Origin: an uncultured Marvinbryantia sp.
GTDB lineage: Bacteria; Bacillota; Clostridia; Lachnospirales; Lachnospiraceae
Length of the DNA stretch: 60,008 bases
Assembly (NCBI GenBank): GCA_934408725.1
Contig: CAKRVB010000014.1
Span: 1 to 60,008 of the forward strand
Reading direction: 5' to 3'
Part shown: one piece after another, positions 47,365-56,789 of the stretch
How positions within the stretch are numbered: position 1 is the stretch's first letter
How the letters are laid out: every line of letters begins with the position of its first letter
Translations under genes and position numbers: made by a program
Notes under the pieces: generated by a model
Database searches by the model: none
Told to the model about the DNA's origin: nothing
The model's input: the letters and a program-made list of their open reading frames with translations, nothing else

Positions 47365-49170
47365 CTATTCTTCTTCCTCTGCTTCTGCTACTTCGATGCC
47401 CAGTTCCTGCAACTGTTTCTCTTCCACACGCTCCGGTGCTTCTGTCATCAGACAGGATGCATCTTTTACTTTCGGGAATGCAATGACATCACGAATGCTG
47501 TCCTGTTTTGCCATCAGCATAACCAGACGATCTAATCCGTAAGCCAGTCCTGCGTGAGGAGGCACTCCGTATTTGAATGCTTCAAGAAGGAATCCAAACT
47601 GTTCATGAGCTCTTTCTTTGGTAAATCCAAGTGCTTCAAACATCTTTTCCTGAATATCATTCTGGTGGATTCGTACACTTCCTCCACCGATTTCATTACC
47701 ATTTAATACAATATCATATGCCTTTGCACGTACCCGGCCCGGATCGCTGTCAATATACTGCAGATCCTCTTCCATTGGCATCGTGAATGGATGATGCATG
47801 GCAGTAAATCTGTTCTCCTCTTCGGACCACTCCAGAAGCGGGAATTCTGTGATCCATACAAAACGGAATTCATTTTTATCCAGCAGTCCCATCTGTTCTG
47901 CCAGTTCCAGACGAAGCGCACCCAGCACATCCCATACCAGCTTGGTCTTGTCTGCTGCGATGAGAAGCAGGTCTCCATTCTGTCCATCCATAGCCTGGAT
48001 CAGTGCCTGCATCTGTTCTTCTGTCATGAATTTTGCAAAAGAAGACTTCACCGTTCCATCTTCCTGAATTGCTACATATGCCAGTCCCTTTGCGCCATAT
48101 CCTTTGACAAATTCTACCAGTTTGTCGATCTTCTTACGAGGCATGCCTCCCTGTCCTTTGGCATTGATACCACGAACAGTTCCGCCTGCTTCCAGTGCAT
48201 TCTTAAATACTGCAAATTCAGTATCTTTTACTACCTCTGAAATATCAGTCAGTTCCATTCCGAAACGCAGATCCGGTTTGTCAGAACCGAAACGGTTCAT
48301 TGCTTCTGTCCAGGTCATTCTCTGAATTGGAAGCTGTACATCCACATCCAGAACTTCTTTGAACAGATAAGCCAGCAGTCTTTCATTTACATCGATAACA
48401 TCATCCACATCCACGAAGGAAAGCTCCATATCAATCTGTGTAAACTCCGGCTGACGGTCAGCACGCAGATCTTCATCACGGTAGCATCTTGCAATCTGAA
48501 TATAACGGTCATATCCAGAGCACATCAGCAGCTGCTTGAACAACTGCGGAGACTGTGGCAGTGCATAAAAGCATCCCGGATGTACACGGCTTGGTACCAG
48601 ATAGTCTCTTGCGCCTTCCGGTGTACTCTTACAAAGGGTCGGTGTCTCGATCTCCAGAAATCCCTCTTTCGCCATAAATGCACGAACCAGAGTGCTCACC
48701 TGAGAACGCATCATCAGATTGCGCTGCAGATCCGGTCTTCTCAGGTCAAGATAACGGTATTTCAGACGCAGTTCCTCTCTGGTCTTGCTGTCCTCTTCAA
48801 TCGGAAATGGCGGTGTCTCTGATTCAGATAATACACGAAGGCTCTTTGCTCTGACTTCAATCTCGCCTGTCTTCAGGTTTGGATTTACTGCTCCTGAACG
48901 AGCCTCTACAATACCTGTTACTGCAATTACAAACTCACTTCTCAGCTTGCCGGCTTTTTCAAAGCCTTCCTCGTCAATCCCGTTCTCACGTCCTGTTTCA
49001 AAAATAATCTGCATAATACCGGAACGGTCACGTAAATCTACGAAAACAATACCGCCTTTGTTACGGCTTTTCTGCACCCATCCCATCAGGGTTACTTCAC
49101 TGCCGATCATCTCTTTGGTCACTTCTGTACATCTGTGGGATCTATGCAATCCCTTCATTGATTCTGCCAT
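47365..49170 (-). CDS. aspS: aspartyl-tRNA synthetase
   Basis: This 601-residue class IIb synthetase of the bacterial type has an N-terminal OB fold (VTLMGWVQKSRNKGGIVFVDLRDRSGIMQI). The catalytic domain with motif 2 (YRDEDLRADRQPEFTQIDMELSFV), the bacterial GAD insertion around 285-420 and motif 3 (GLAYGLDRLVMLM) follow. It is complete, with a typical MxGLHRSHRCTEV start. It is 26 bp downstream of hisS, the usual gene pair in Bacillota. It probably charges only tRNA-Asp or both Asp and Asn, which cannot be decided here. Confidence 0.97.
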   Translation of the reverse strand: MAESMKGLHRSHRCTEVTKEMIGSEVTLMGWVQKSRNKGGIVFVDLRDRSGIMQIIFETGRENGIDEEGFEKAGKLRSEFVIAVTGIVEARSGAVNPNLKTGEIEVRAKSLRVLSESETPPFPIEEDSKTREELRLKYRYLDLRRPDLQRNLMMRSQVSTLVRAFMAKEGFLEIETPTLCKSTPEGARDYLVPSRVHPGCFYALPQSPQLFKQLLMCSGYDRYIQIARCYRDEDLRADRQPEFTQIDMELSFVDVDDVIDVNERLLAYLFKEVLDVDVQLPIQRMTWTEAMNRFGSDKPDLRFGMELTDISEVVKDTEFAVFKNALEAGGTVRGINAKGQGGMPRKKIDKLVEFVKGYGAKGLAYVAIQEDGTVKSSFAKFMTEEQMQALIQAMDGQNGDLLLIAADKTKLVWDVLGALRLELAEQMGLLDKNEFRFVWITEFPLLEWSEEENRFTAMHHPFTMPMEEDLQYIDSDPGRVRAKAYDIVLNGNEIGGGSVRIHQNDIQEKMFEALGFTKERAHEQFGFLLEAFKYGVPPHAGLAYGLDRLVMLMAKQDSIRDVIAFPKVKDASCLMTEAPERVEEKQLQELGIEVAEAEEEE

Positions 49171-49196
49171 AATCTTTCTCCTTTAAAGCATCTGTT

Positions 49197-50447
49197 TTAT
49201 TTCGCAAAAAATTCCACAATCTCAGTATAACCTTCTGCAGCCAGCTGGTCTTTCTGGAACTTTTTATTCTTTTTCATCATATTCATGCTCACTGTCGTGC
49301 CATCTTTGCGTTTTTCCTCTGCCTGGCGGAATACATCCAGCAACTTGTCTTTTGGCATATTCTTTTCAATTAAGAAAGCAACTTTTCCTGCCTTATTTGG
49401 AACTTGATAATCCTTCTCCAGAAGCAGCATGACAATTCGTTCAAATCCAATAGAGAATCCACATGCCGGTGTCTGATTACCGGTAAAACGTCCGATCATC
49501 TCATCATATCGTCCGCCACCTCCTACTGAACCAGAGAATCCATCAATACTGATCTCAAAAATCGGACCGGTATAATAAGACATACCACGTACCAGAGTTG
49601 GATCAAAGACAATCTTAAAGTTCGCAGTACGAACTGTCTCCACGCTCTCAATAATGAGTGCCAGATCATCTGCAGTCTTTTCATCCAGAACTCCCTGCAG
49701 CGTCTCTTTCAGATATTTGACTCCCTCCAGATCCGGCGTTACCTTCTGGAACAGCTCCAGATACTTTGTCACTGCTTCTTCCGGGAATCCCTCTTTTTTC
49801 AATTCTTCTTCAACACCTTCCAGACCGATCTTATCCATCTTGTCCAGAATAATGAATACGGTATCATAACTGTCTGCTTCAAATCCGCTGTAAGCTGCCA
49901 TAGCTTTCAGAATTCTTCTGTCATTGATACGAATTGTGAAATTTTCAAAATCCAGCTTTCCTACCAATGTAGATGTTGCCAGGATCAGTTCAATCTCTGC
50001 CAGAATAGTAGGCTCGCCCAGAATATCAATATCACACTGCATGAACTGACGATATCTGCCTCGCTGTGGTCTGTCAGCGCGCCATACATTTCCCATCTGA
50101 AGTGCTTTAAATGGGGATGGCAGATCGTTGGCATTATTGGCATAATATCTGGATAACGGCAGCGTCAGGTCATAACGAAGTCCTCCATCTACCAGATCAG
50201 CTTCAGACTGAGCTGTCTCCAGCTTCAGCTTTTCTCCTCTTTTCAGGATCTTGAAAATCAGTTTTTCATTCTCACCGCCCTGCTTGCTGGACAAATTCTC
50301 AATATGTTCCACACATGGTGTCTCAATTGCAGAAAATCCAAACTGTCCATATGTTTCCCGAATCAGTCCCATGACGTAGTTTCTGATCTCCATTTCCTTT
50401 GGAGCGATATCTTTCATACCGGTTACCGGTTTCTTTTTCAAACTCAT
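49197..50447 (-). CDS. hisS: histidyl-tRNA synthetase
   Basis: This 416-residue class II synthetase has motif 2 (MGNVWRADRPQRGRYRQFMQCDIDILG), the His-specific loop (LVRGMSYYTGPIFEI), GSVGGGGRYDEMIG and motif 3 (ACGFSIGFERIVML), followed by a C-terminal anticodon domain. I chose the ATG at 50447, preceded by AGGAGG and overlapping the stop of the HD gene (ATGA). An upstream in-frame ATG at 50483 lies inside that gene. It sits in a long operon from apt to aspS. Confidence 0.96.
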   Translation of the reverse strand: MSLKKKPVTGMKDIAPKEMEIRNYVMGLIRETYGQFGFSAIETPCVEHIENLSSKQGGENEKLIFKILKRGEKLKLETAQSEADLVDGGLRYDLTLPLSRYYANNANDLPSPFKALQMGNVWRADRPQRGRYRQFMQCDIDILGEPTILAEIELILATSTLVGKLDFENFTIRINDRRILKAMAAYSGFEADSYDTVFIILDKMDKIGLEGVEEELKKEGFPEEAVTKYLELFQKVTPDLEGVKYLKETLQGVLDEKTADDLALIIESVETVRTANFKIVFDPTLVRGMSYYTGPIFEISIDGFSGSVGGGGRYDEMIGRFTGNQTPACGFSIGFERIVMLLLEKDYQVPNKAGKVAFLIEKNMPKDKLLDVFRQAEEKRKDGTTVSMNMMKKNKKFQKDQLAAEGYTEIVEFFAK

Positions 50448-51085
50448 AACATTCCTCCTGTCGCTTTTTTCTCTTCTGTCCAATGTGGTACATCAATCTT
50501 GAAATCCTGATGATCACACAGTTCTTCCGCTGTATTCTCATGTACCACATCCATCAATGCCAGAAATACTTTCATATCAAAATTCTTCACTTCTGCCATC
50601 ATTTGTTCCATTGCTTTTTCAATCGTATATGCCTTCCGGTAAGGACGTTCTGTGGTCAAAGCAGCAAATACATCACATACCCGCAGGATACGTGCTCCCA
50701 GTGGGATCTCTTCACCTGCTATATTAGATGGATAGCCTGTGCCATCATAGTTCTCATGATGATACAGCACCCATTTTACCTGTTCCTGTGGATACCCCTG
50801 TTCCTTCAAAATCGCATACCCCAGAACCGGATGGGTTCGAATATAACGCATTTCTTCGATGCGGAGAATCTGATCTTCTCCCCGTTTAAACACGTTTCGC
50901 ACCATCTCCTGTTTTCCCACATCATGCAGTAATCCCATAACAGCCAGATTATAACACGTTTTCTCATCCAGTAACAGCTTTTTTCCCACCTTATAGGCCA
51001 GATTACTCACACAGATCCCATGGGAAATCTCTTTGGAGAGATCCCCGTTGATCAGATGATACGTTTGCTTTTTTTCTTTTTTCAT
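50444..51085 (-). CDS. HD-GYP-like domain protein
   Basis: This 213-residue cytoplasmic protein has the core of HD-GYP phosphodiesterases: MGLLHDVGK (HD pair), THPVLGYAIL, HHENYDGTGYPSNIAGEEIPLGARILRVCDVFAALTTERPYR. The GYP motif is present as TGYP. No receiver or sensor domain is attached. Such domains cleave cyclic dinucleotides, but stand-alone clostridial forms are not characterised. Starts and stops overlap hemZ by 1 bp (TAATG) and hisS by 4 bp, so it is translationally coupled in the stringent-response operon. Confidence 0.9.
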   Translation of the reverse strand: MKKEKKQTYHLINGDLSKEISHGICVSNLAYKVGKKLLLDEKTCYNLAVMGLLHDVGKQEMVRNVFKRGEDQILRIEEMRYIRTHPVLGYAILKEQGYPQEQVKWVLYHHENYDGTGYPSNIAGEEIPLGARILRVCDVFAALTTERPYRKAYTIEKAMEQMMAEVKNFDMKVFLALMDVVHENTAEELCDHQDFKIDVPHWTEEKKATGGML

Positions 51086-52548
51086 TATGAATCCGTTTCC
51101 ATTAATAACCTTTTCCGCTCAATCATCTCGTCTATACGTTCCACGTAATTCTTAATGTCTTTGACGTTTTCCGTACGTTCTATCAATTCCCCGGAAACTT
51201 TCTTTGACGTTGCTCCGGCTCCCAGCGCCAGAATACTCTGCTTCTCCTCCATAATCAGAATATTGTAAATTCCTGCACTGTCTGGCTTCGCATAACCCAC
51301 ATTTTCAAAATTACCTGCCATATTTTTCTGACGGTAGAGGTAATACGGGGAATGTCCCGCCTGATATGCATATCTGGCGGTCATCTCCATAATCTGCTGA
51401 TTGTTGGTAAAAGTCATCTCTTTATATTGATCTTTAAACATATTCAGTCTGGCTGCCCGTTTCACTGCCAGAGAATGCACCGTGATACTGTCTGGATCCA
51501 GAGCAGTCACTTCTTTCATGGTATGTTCCACCTGTTCATACTCTTCCCCCGGGAGCCCTACGATCAGATCCATATTGATATTATCAAACCCCAGCTCTCT
51601 GGCCAGATGAAATGCTTCCACAGTCTGTTCTACCGTATGTCTTCGTCCGATGATATCCAGAGTACTCTGATTCATAGTCTGTGGATTGATGGAAATTCTG
51701 CTGATACCATGTTTTCGCAGTACTTCCAGCTTTTCTCTGGTAATACTGTCCGGCCGTCCCGCTTCCACGGTAAACTCCTTCAGATAACTGCGGTCAAAAC
51801 ATTCCTCTATTTTTGTCAGCAGACGATCCATCTGATATGGTTCCAGGGTAGTTGGTGTTCCTCCCCCCATATAGATCGTATCCAGTTTGCGGTTACGGTA
51901 GATTCTGGCACAGGCTTCGATTTCTTTGCAAAGCGCGTCCAAATACGTATCCACTTTATTCTTCCACACCGAAAGCGGGCTGGAACTAAAAGAACAATAC
52001 AGACAGATGCTCGGACAAAACGGAATGCCGACATACAGGCTGTATCCATCTTCATAATTGATGTCTTTTAAAATATGCCGTTCCCGATTGGCAATCATGA
52101 TGGAAAGCGCCGTCTTCTCGTTACTGGTGTAATACGTTTTTCGCATATAATCTGCAATCTCTGTATTCTTCCATCCCTGTTCCAGCAGAGCCATAGGGAT
52201 CTTCGTCGGCCGGATGCCCGTCAGATTTCCCCACGGAAGATCCTGTCCCGTATAGTCTCTGAACAATTCATACATCATGCTTTTCAGCACATTTTTCGTA
52301 GCTTTCCGATCTGCTTCGTAGTCTACCAGCTGCTCTCTTTGCGCTAATATTTGTCCATCACTGTTCTGAAACACCAGCGTGATCTTATCCGGCTGATAAT
52401 CCACCACCAGTTTTTTCTCCCATCCTTCCGGATGTGGTTCCTCTTCCTGATACACAGGAACATCCATTCCCGGATAAAAAGCCCGTATCAGGGAATGGAT
52501 ATCGTATTCAAAATCTCTTTTATTTAACTGTACAGCAATCATATTCAT
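51085..52548 (-). CDS. hemZ: coproporphyrinogen dehydrogenase HemZ-like radical SAM protein
   Basis: This 487-residue protein has the radical SAM cysteines in CPSICLYCSFSS (Cys spaced 3 and 2) at about 172-183. A glycine-rich YMGGGTPTTLEP and the HemN-like VGLPGEE follow. The N-terminal region of about 160 residues is typical of HemZ rather than HemN or HemW. In Bacillus, HemZ was linked to anaerobic coproporphyrinogen III oxidation. Clostridial copies next to relA and hisS often lack other heme genes, and none is visible here, so the true substrate is uncertain. Confidence 0.9.
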   Translation of the reverse strand: MNMIAVQLNKRDFEYDIHSLIRAFYPGMDVPVYQEEEPHPEGWEKKLVVDYQPDKITLVFQNSDGQILAQREQLVDYEADRKATKNVLKSMMYELFRDYTGQDLPWGNLTGIRPTKIPMALLEQGWKNTEIADYMRKTYYTSNEKTALSIMIANRERHILKDINYEDGYSLYVGIPFCPSICLYCSFSSSPLSVWKNKVDTYLDALCKEIEACARIYRNRKLDTIYMGGGTPTTLEPYQMDRLLTKIEECFDRSYLKEFTVEAGRPDSITREKLEVLRKHGISRISINPQTMNQSTLDIIGRRHTVEQTVEAFHLARELGFDNINMDLIVGLPGEEYEQVEHTMKEVTALDPDSITVHSLAVKRAARLNMFKDQYKEMTFTNNQQIMEMTARYAYQAGHSPYYLYRQKNMAGNFENVGYAKPDSAGIYNILIMEEKQSILALGAGATSKKVSGELIERTENVKDIKNYVERIDEMIERKRLLMETDS

Positions 52549-52553
52549 TTCCT

Positions 52554-53183
52554 TTAACTATAAGGATTACATCTTTTTTCATCGGCAATGCTGGTGTCGC
52601 AGTCATGTCCCGGAAGCACTCTTGTTTCATCCGGCAATATGGACAACAGCCGCTGTACGGATCTTCTTAATTCTCCCATACTTCCAGTTGGCAGATCCGT
52701 TCTTCCCACTGAATGATAAAAAAGGGTATCTCCTGCAAACAGCACCCGTTCCGATGCTACATAATAGCATGCTCCCCCTTTGGTATGACCAGGAGTATGG
52801 TAAGCCGTTATCTCAAATCCTGCCACGGAAATCACTTCTTCGTCTTTCAGTTCCTGATCACATTTCACGGTAAATGCAGATGCCCAGTTGCAGGACAGAT
52901 TCAGTGTAGAATCCTCCATAACCACCACTTCGGCTGCCATAGCATATACCGGAACCTGAAAACGTTTCTTCAATTCTGATACAGCTCCAATATGATCAAA
53001 ATGACCATGGGTCAACAAAATGGCTTTTAACGTTACTCCCGCCTGCGTAATCCACAGGGCAATATCTTCTGCCCGGTCTGCAGGATCTACCAGAAATGCT
53101 TCTTTCGTCTCAGTGTTGATTCCAAGATAAACATTTGTTGCCACTGGTCCAATGACACGTTGTTCTATTTTTAACTTTCCCAT
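52554..53183 (-). CDS. MBL-fold metallohydrolase (glyoxalase II-like)
   Basis: This 209-residue protein has the metal motif THGHFDHIG at about 59-67, later HTPGHTKGGACYY and the Asp in LFAGDTLF. A final His lies in LPGHDCDTS. This set of ligands defines binuclear metallo-beta-lactamase-fold hydrolases. It is short, lacking the C-terminal domain of true glyoxalase II. It starts 9 bp after relA and ends 5 bp before hemZ, the usual gene order in Lachnospiraceae. Confidence 0.93.
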   Translation of the reverse strand: MGKLKIEQRVIGPVATNVYLGINTETKEAFLVDPADRAEDIALWITQAGVTLKAILLTHGHFDHIGAVSELKKRFQVPVYAMAAEVVVMEDSTLNLSCNWASAFTVKCDQELKDEEVISVAGFEITAYHTPGHTKGGACYYVASERVLFAGDTLFYHSVGRTDLPTGSMGELRRSVQRLLSILPDETRVLPGHDCDTSIADEKRCNPYS

Positions 53184-53192
53184 CGCTGCTCC

Positions 53193-55508
53193 TTATCCGG
53201 TGGTTCGCTCAATATCAATTACACTTTCCACCTGTCTGAGTTTGGCAATCAAAGAATCCAGTTCTCCTCTGCTTCCTACTTCAAAAGAAAGAGAAATCGT
53301 TGCCGTTCCCTGCTTGCTGGTTCTGGAATTGACTCCTATCATATCAATCTGGCGTTCTGTAAAGATCTTGGAAATATCTACCAGCAGTCCGGTTCGATTG
53401 TTTCCAAATATCTTGATCTCAGCCGGGTATCTGCCAGACATGTCGCCTGCTGCCTGCCATTCTGCGTCAATCAGTCTTACCCGATCCTCCCCTGGCAGGT
53501 GAATCATATTCACACAGTCTGTCCGGTGAATCGTCACACCACGGCCTCTGGTGACAAACCCAACGATCTCATCTCCCGGTACCGGACTGCAGCACTTGGC
53601 AAAACGAACTGCCACATCGTCAATTCCTTTTACCACAATTCCACTCTTATTATGTGTTCTGCGGTTTTTGTCTTTTCCGGCTGTCTGCACCTGTGTGCCG
53701 GTATTCTCTACGGCCTGCAGTACCTGTGCATCAGTCAGTTCTTTTTTCTGTTTTTTCTTATATTCCTCTAAAAGGCGGTTTCCCACCTGTCCTTCTTTCA
53801 AACCACCATGTCCGATCGCAGCCATCACAGAATCCCAGTCACGGAATCCATATTTTGCCATTACTGCCTGCATAAACTCCGGCTTAAGCAAGTCACTCTG
53901 CACGATGCCCTTGGCCTTACAATAGCTGGCAAACAGGCTCTGCCCCTTGACAATATTGTCCTCTTTCAGTTCCTGCTTAAACCACTGATTAATCTTATTC
54001 TTTGCCTGGGTACTCTTTACAATCTTCAGCCAGTCACGGCTTGGTCCCTTGGAGTTCTGTGAAGTAATGACTTCCACCCGGTCTCCATTCTGGATCACAT
54101 AATCGATGTTCACCAGCTTGCCATTTACCCTGGCTCCCACCATCTTATTACCAACCGCAGAATGTACGCTATATGCAAAGTCAATAGGTGTAGAGCCTGC
54201 CGGAAGATTCTTCACATCTCCTGCAGGTGTAAAACAATATACATTTTCTGCGAACAGATCCAGATCGCTTTTTAACAGATTCATAAACTCTCTGTTGTCA
54301 GACATGTCCCTCTGCCACTCCAGGATCTGACGCAGCCAGGTCATCTTCGCTTCCTCCTGATTACCTGTTGACTTCTTGCCATCAGACTGCTCCTTGTACT
54401 TCCAGTGAGCTGCAATACCATATTCTGCAGTACGATGCATCTCGAAAGTACGAATCTGAATCTCAAACGGTGTTCCATTTGGTCCAATCAGAGTTGTATG
54501 AAGTGACTGATACATATTAGGCTTTGGCATAGCAATGTAATCCTTGAAACGCCCCGGAATCGGAGTATACATTTCATGAATCACACCCAGGGCAGCATAA
54601 CAGTCTTTTACTGTATCTACAATAATTCGGACTGCAAACAGGTCGTAGATCTGATCCAGCGTCTTGTCCTGATTCACCATTTTCTTATAGATACTGAAGA
54701 AATGTTTCACTCTTCCATCTACCTGTGCCTTGATCCCTGCCTCGTCAATATGCTTTTTCACATGATCTACAATACTCTGAACAAACTTCTCACGTTCTGT
54801 TTTACGCAGTGCAATCTTTTCCACCAGATCATAATAGACATCCGGCTGCAGATATTTCAGAGACAGGTCATCCAGTTCTACCTTGATCTTGGAAATACCA
54901 AGACGCTGTGCAATCGGTGCATAGATGTCCATGGTCTCTCTGGCTTTTTCCTTTTGCTTTTCCGGGCGCATATACTTCAGCGTACGCATATTATGCAGAC
55001 GGTCCGCCAGCTTGATAATAATGACACGGATATCTTTCGCCATAGCCAGAAACATTTTTCGTAAATTCTCAGCCTGAACTTCTACTTTATCTGCGGAATA
55101 GCTCAGCTGTCCCAGCTTGGTAACACCATCTACCAGCTGTGCCACTTCTTCTCCGAACTCTTCTTTAATCTCGTCATAGGTCATGACGGTATCTTCTACT
55201 ACATCATGAAGCAAGCCCGCTGCAATGGTCTCTTTATCCATCTCCAGATCCGCAAGAATGATGCCTACACATAACGGATGAATGATATAAGGCTCACCAG
55301 ACTTTCTTTTCTGATCCTTATGTGCTTCTGCCGCTATCTGATAGGCTTTCTCAATCAAAGACAAATCTGCAGACGGATGGTACTTCCGAATTCCGGCCAG
55401 CAGCTCCTGATGCAGCTTCTCCGGATCCGTGAAATCTTCCATCTTTTTCACACTGGCTTCCACTTTTTTGATTTCTTCAAGTTTTGTTGTGTTCTCTGTG
55501 TTATTCAT
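53193..55508 (-). CDS. relA: bifunctional (p)ppGpp synthetase/hydrolase RelA/SpoT
   Basis: This 771-residue stringent-response enzyme has an N-terminal HD hydrolase domain (AAGLLHDVVEDT, about 92-103, with ADRLHNMRTL). The synthetase domain follows, with LFAVRIIVDTVKDCYAALGVIHEMYTPIPGRFKDYIAMPKPNMYQSLHTT. A TGS domain (VYCFTPAGDVKNLPAGSTPIDFAYSVH) and a C-terminal ACT domain (EIKIFGNNRTGLLVDISKIFTE) complete it. Both catalytic parts look intact. It follows apt in the operon that runs to aspS and links purine salvage with the amino acid starvation response. Confidence 0.96.
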   Translation of the reverse strand: MNNTENTTKLEEIKKVEASVKKMEDFTDPEKLHQELLAGIRKYHPSADLSLIEKAYQIAAEAHKDQKRKSGEPYIIHPLCVGIILADLEMDKETIAAGLLHDVVEDTVMTYDEIKEEFGEEVAQLVDGVTKLGQLSYSADKVEVQAENLRKMFLAMAKDIRVIIIKLADRLHNMRTLKYMRPEKQKEKARETMDIYAPIAQRLGISKIKVELDDLSLKYLQPDVYYDLVEKIALRKTEREKFVQSIVDHVKKHIDEAGIKAQVDGRVKHFFSIYKKMVNQDKTLDQIYDLFAVRIIVDTVKDCYAALGVIHEMYTPIPGRFKDYIAMPKPNMYQSLHTTLIGPNGTPFEIQIRTFEMHRTAEYGIAAHWKYKEQSDGKKSTGNQEEAKMTWLRQILEWQRDMSDNREFMNLLKSDLDLFAENVYCFTPAGDVKNLPAGSTPIDFAYSVHSAVGNKMVGARVNGKLVNIDYVIQNGDRVEVITSQNSKGPSRDWLKIVKSTQAKNKINQWFKQELKEDNIVKGQSLFASYCKAKGIVQSDLLKPEFMQAVMAKYGFRDWDSVMAAIGHGGLKEGQVGNRLLEEYKKKQKKELTDAQVLQAVENTGTQVQTAGKDKNRRTHNKSGIVVKGIDDVAVRFAKCCSPVPGDEIVGFVTRGRGVTIHRTDCVNMIHLPGEDRVRLIDAEWQAAGDMSGRYPAEIKIFGNNRTGLLVDISKIFTERQIDMIGVNSRTSKQGTATISLSFEVGSRGELDSLIAKLRQVESVIDIERTTG

Positions 55509-55547
55509 CTAATCACCGTCTAAATCTGGATTTCTGTTCCGGAACTT

Positions 55548-56075
55548 TTACTTTCCGTCATAACGGATTACGGATGCTACTTCATAATCCTTTAACTTTT
55601 CTCTTCCCTTTAAACCGGCCAGTTCAATCAGGAATACGTTCTTCGCTACGACTCCGCCCAGTTCTTCAATCAGCTTGTTGCACGCTTCCAGAGTTCCGCC
55701 CGTAGCTAAAAGGTCATCAATAACCACTACTCTCTGTCCTGGCTTGATAGCATCCTTATGCATCTCGATCTCGGCTGTACCATATTCCAGATCATAGGAA
55801 CGTGAAACGGTCTCACAAGGAAGTTTACCTTTTTTTCGAATTAAAACAAATGGCTTGTGTAAATTGTAAGCAATCGGAGCTCCAAAAATGAATCCTCTGG
55901 ATTCTGTACCTGCGATCACATCTACCTTATCTGCATCAATCAGCGCCTGCATCTCGTCAATCGCCATATGCAGACCGTCTGCATCCTGCAGTACACTTGT
56001 AATATCACGGAAAATAATCCCCGGTTCCGGGAAATCAGGGATACTTCTTACATATTCTTCCACAGATTTCTTCAT
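55548..56075 (-). CDS. apt: adenine phosphoribosyltransferase
   Basis: This 175-residue purine salvage enzyme converts adenine and PRPP to AMP. Family motifs are IPDFPEPGIIFRDITSVLQD at the N-terminus, GTESRGFIFGAPIAY and the PRPP loop VVVIDDLLATGGTLEA. I chose the ATG at 56075, preceded by GTGGAGGAG at 7 bp. An in-frame ATG at 56090 is too close to that site. It is the first gene of the apt-to-aspS operon, with a promoter at 56143-56171. Confidence 0.95.
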   Translation of the reverse strand: MKKSVEEYVRSIPDFPEPGIIFRDITSVLQDADGLHMAIDEMQALIDADKVDVIAGTESRGFIFGAPIAYNLHKPFVLIRKKGKLPCETVSRSYDLEYGTAEIEMHKDAIKPGQRVVVIDDLLATGGTLEACNKLIEELGGVVAKNVFLIELAGLKGREKLKDYEVASVIRYDGK

Positions 56076-56128
56076 TTGTTTCTCCTCCACTCCAAAAAGA
56101 TTCCTATTTTAATTATTATGAAAAAAAT

Positions 56129-56171
56129 AAATGCTATCTTGAAGTATAGCATTTATTAGTCTTAGAATCAA
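56129..56171 (-). promoter_or_regulatory. apt operon promoter overlapping a terminator hairpin
   Basis: On the minus strand TTGATT (56166-56171) and TATACT (56143-56148, with extended TGC) are 17 bp apart. The -10 overlaps the hairpin AAATGCTAT-N8-ATAGCATTT (56129-56154), which is followed by ATTTTTTT and looks like the terminator of the upstream tRNA-Leu gene. A transcript started here would lack the 5' arm. Confidence 0.6.
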
Positions 56172-56239
56172 ATATAAATTTGTAATCGTCCCAAAGCGTA
56201 AATTCCAGCAAACAAGTAATCTCTGTAAAACAAAAAAGA

Positions 56240-56324
56240 TGCAGGAGATGGGACTTGAACCCACACGGTCTTAACGACCACAGGCACCTGAAGCCTGCGC
56301 GTCTGCCAATTCCGCCACTCCTGC
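56240..56324 (-). tRNA. tRNA-Leu (anticodon CAG)
   Basis: The 85-nt minus-strand sequence folds as a class II tRNA. The acceptor stem is GCAGGAG/CTCCTGC, and the anticodon stem CAGGC/GCCTG encloses the loop TTCAGGT, giving anticodon CAG (codon CUG). A long variable arm and the T-arm GTGGGTTCAAGTCCCAT follow. CCA is not encoded. A promoter TTGACT-N17-TATACT lies upstream within 56350-56400. Confidence 0.95.
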
Positions 56325-56638
56325 ATTTCTTATGTGCTTCGTGTTCCTTAGCACGTTTATTAGTATACAATGGACTTTCTAAAAAGTCAACCATTTTTTT
56401 AAACTTTTTTCTTTTCCGGGGTCTCATAGACTATGATTGCACGGTTCCTTACCATGGATTCAGCAAGATTCCTCTTTTCCGGGGATATATTAGTGCTTGC
56501 ATTAAGGTTGCAAACAGAATACTTGTCTAAACAAATTGAGACAAAGAATGAATCAGATACCTTGAAACAATCTAATTCAAACTCATACTCTCCTTTAATA
56601 CAAAAAAAGATCCATCCAAATGGATGAACCTTTAAATA
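56325..56638. other. tRNA spacer without recognised gene
   Basis: This stretch of about 314 bp between two tRNA genes holds the promoter of tRNA-Leu(CAG) and, at 56602-56630, the terminator of the next tRNA. That terminator is a 10-bp stem GGTTCATCCA/TGGATGGATC with TTTTTTT. Short reading frames here do not look like genes. Confidence 0.6.
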
Positions 56639-56722
56639 TGCGGAAGATGGGACTTGAACCCACACGGTGTAACCACCACAAGATCCTTAGTCTTGCTCGT
56701 CTGCCAATTCCGACACTTCCGC
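56639..56722 (-). tRNA. tRNA-Leu (anticodon AAG), copy 1
   Basis: The 84-nt sequence has acceptor stem GCGGAAG/CTTCCGC and anticodon stem CAAGA/TCTTG around the loop CTAAGGA. By position 34-36 the anticodon is AAG (codon CUU). The long variable arm and the T-arm are as in the CAG tRNA. It is identical to the plus-strand copy at 57953-58036. The promoter is TTGACA-N17-TATAAT at 56734-56762. CCA is not encoded. Confidence 0.93.
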
Positions 56723-56763
56723 AAGCAATAAATATTATATCTATATACACGGGAATTGTCAAG
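56639..56763 (-). repeat. inverted repeat arm A (promoter plus tRNA-Leu)
   Basis: This 125-bp arm matches arm B at 57912-58036 in inverted orientation. By my count only 5 bases differ, all in the promoter part. The arms flank the exporter-like gene at 56790-57791. Confidence 0.9.
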
Positions 56764-56789
56764 TATTTTTTCACACTATAATATTTTTC

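Noticed and set aside
56399..56665. 88-residue frame between two tRNA genes
   Set aside because: It begins inside the tRNA-Leu sequence, crosses a terminator, and has no ribosome binding site or family resemblance.
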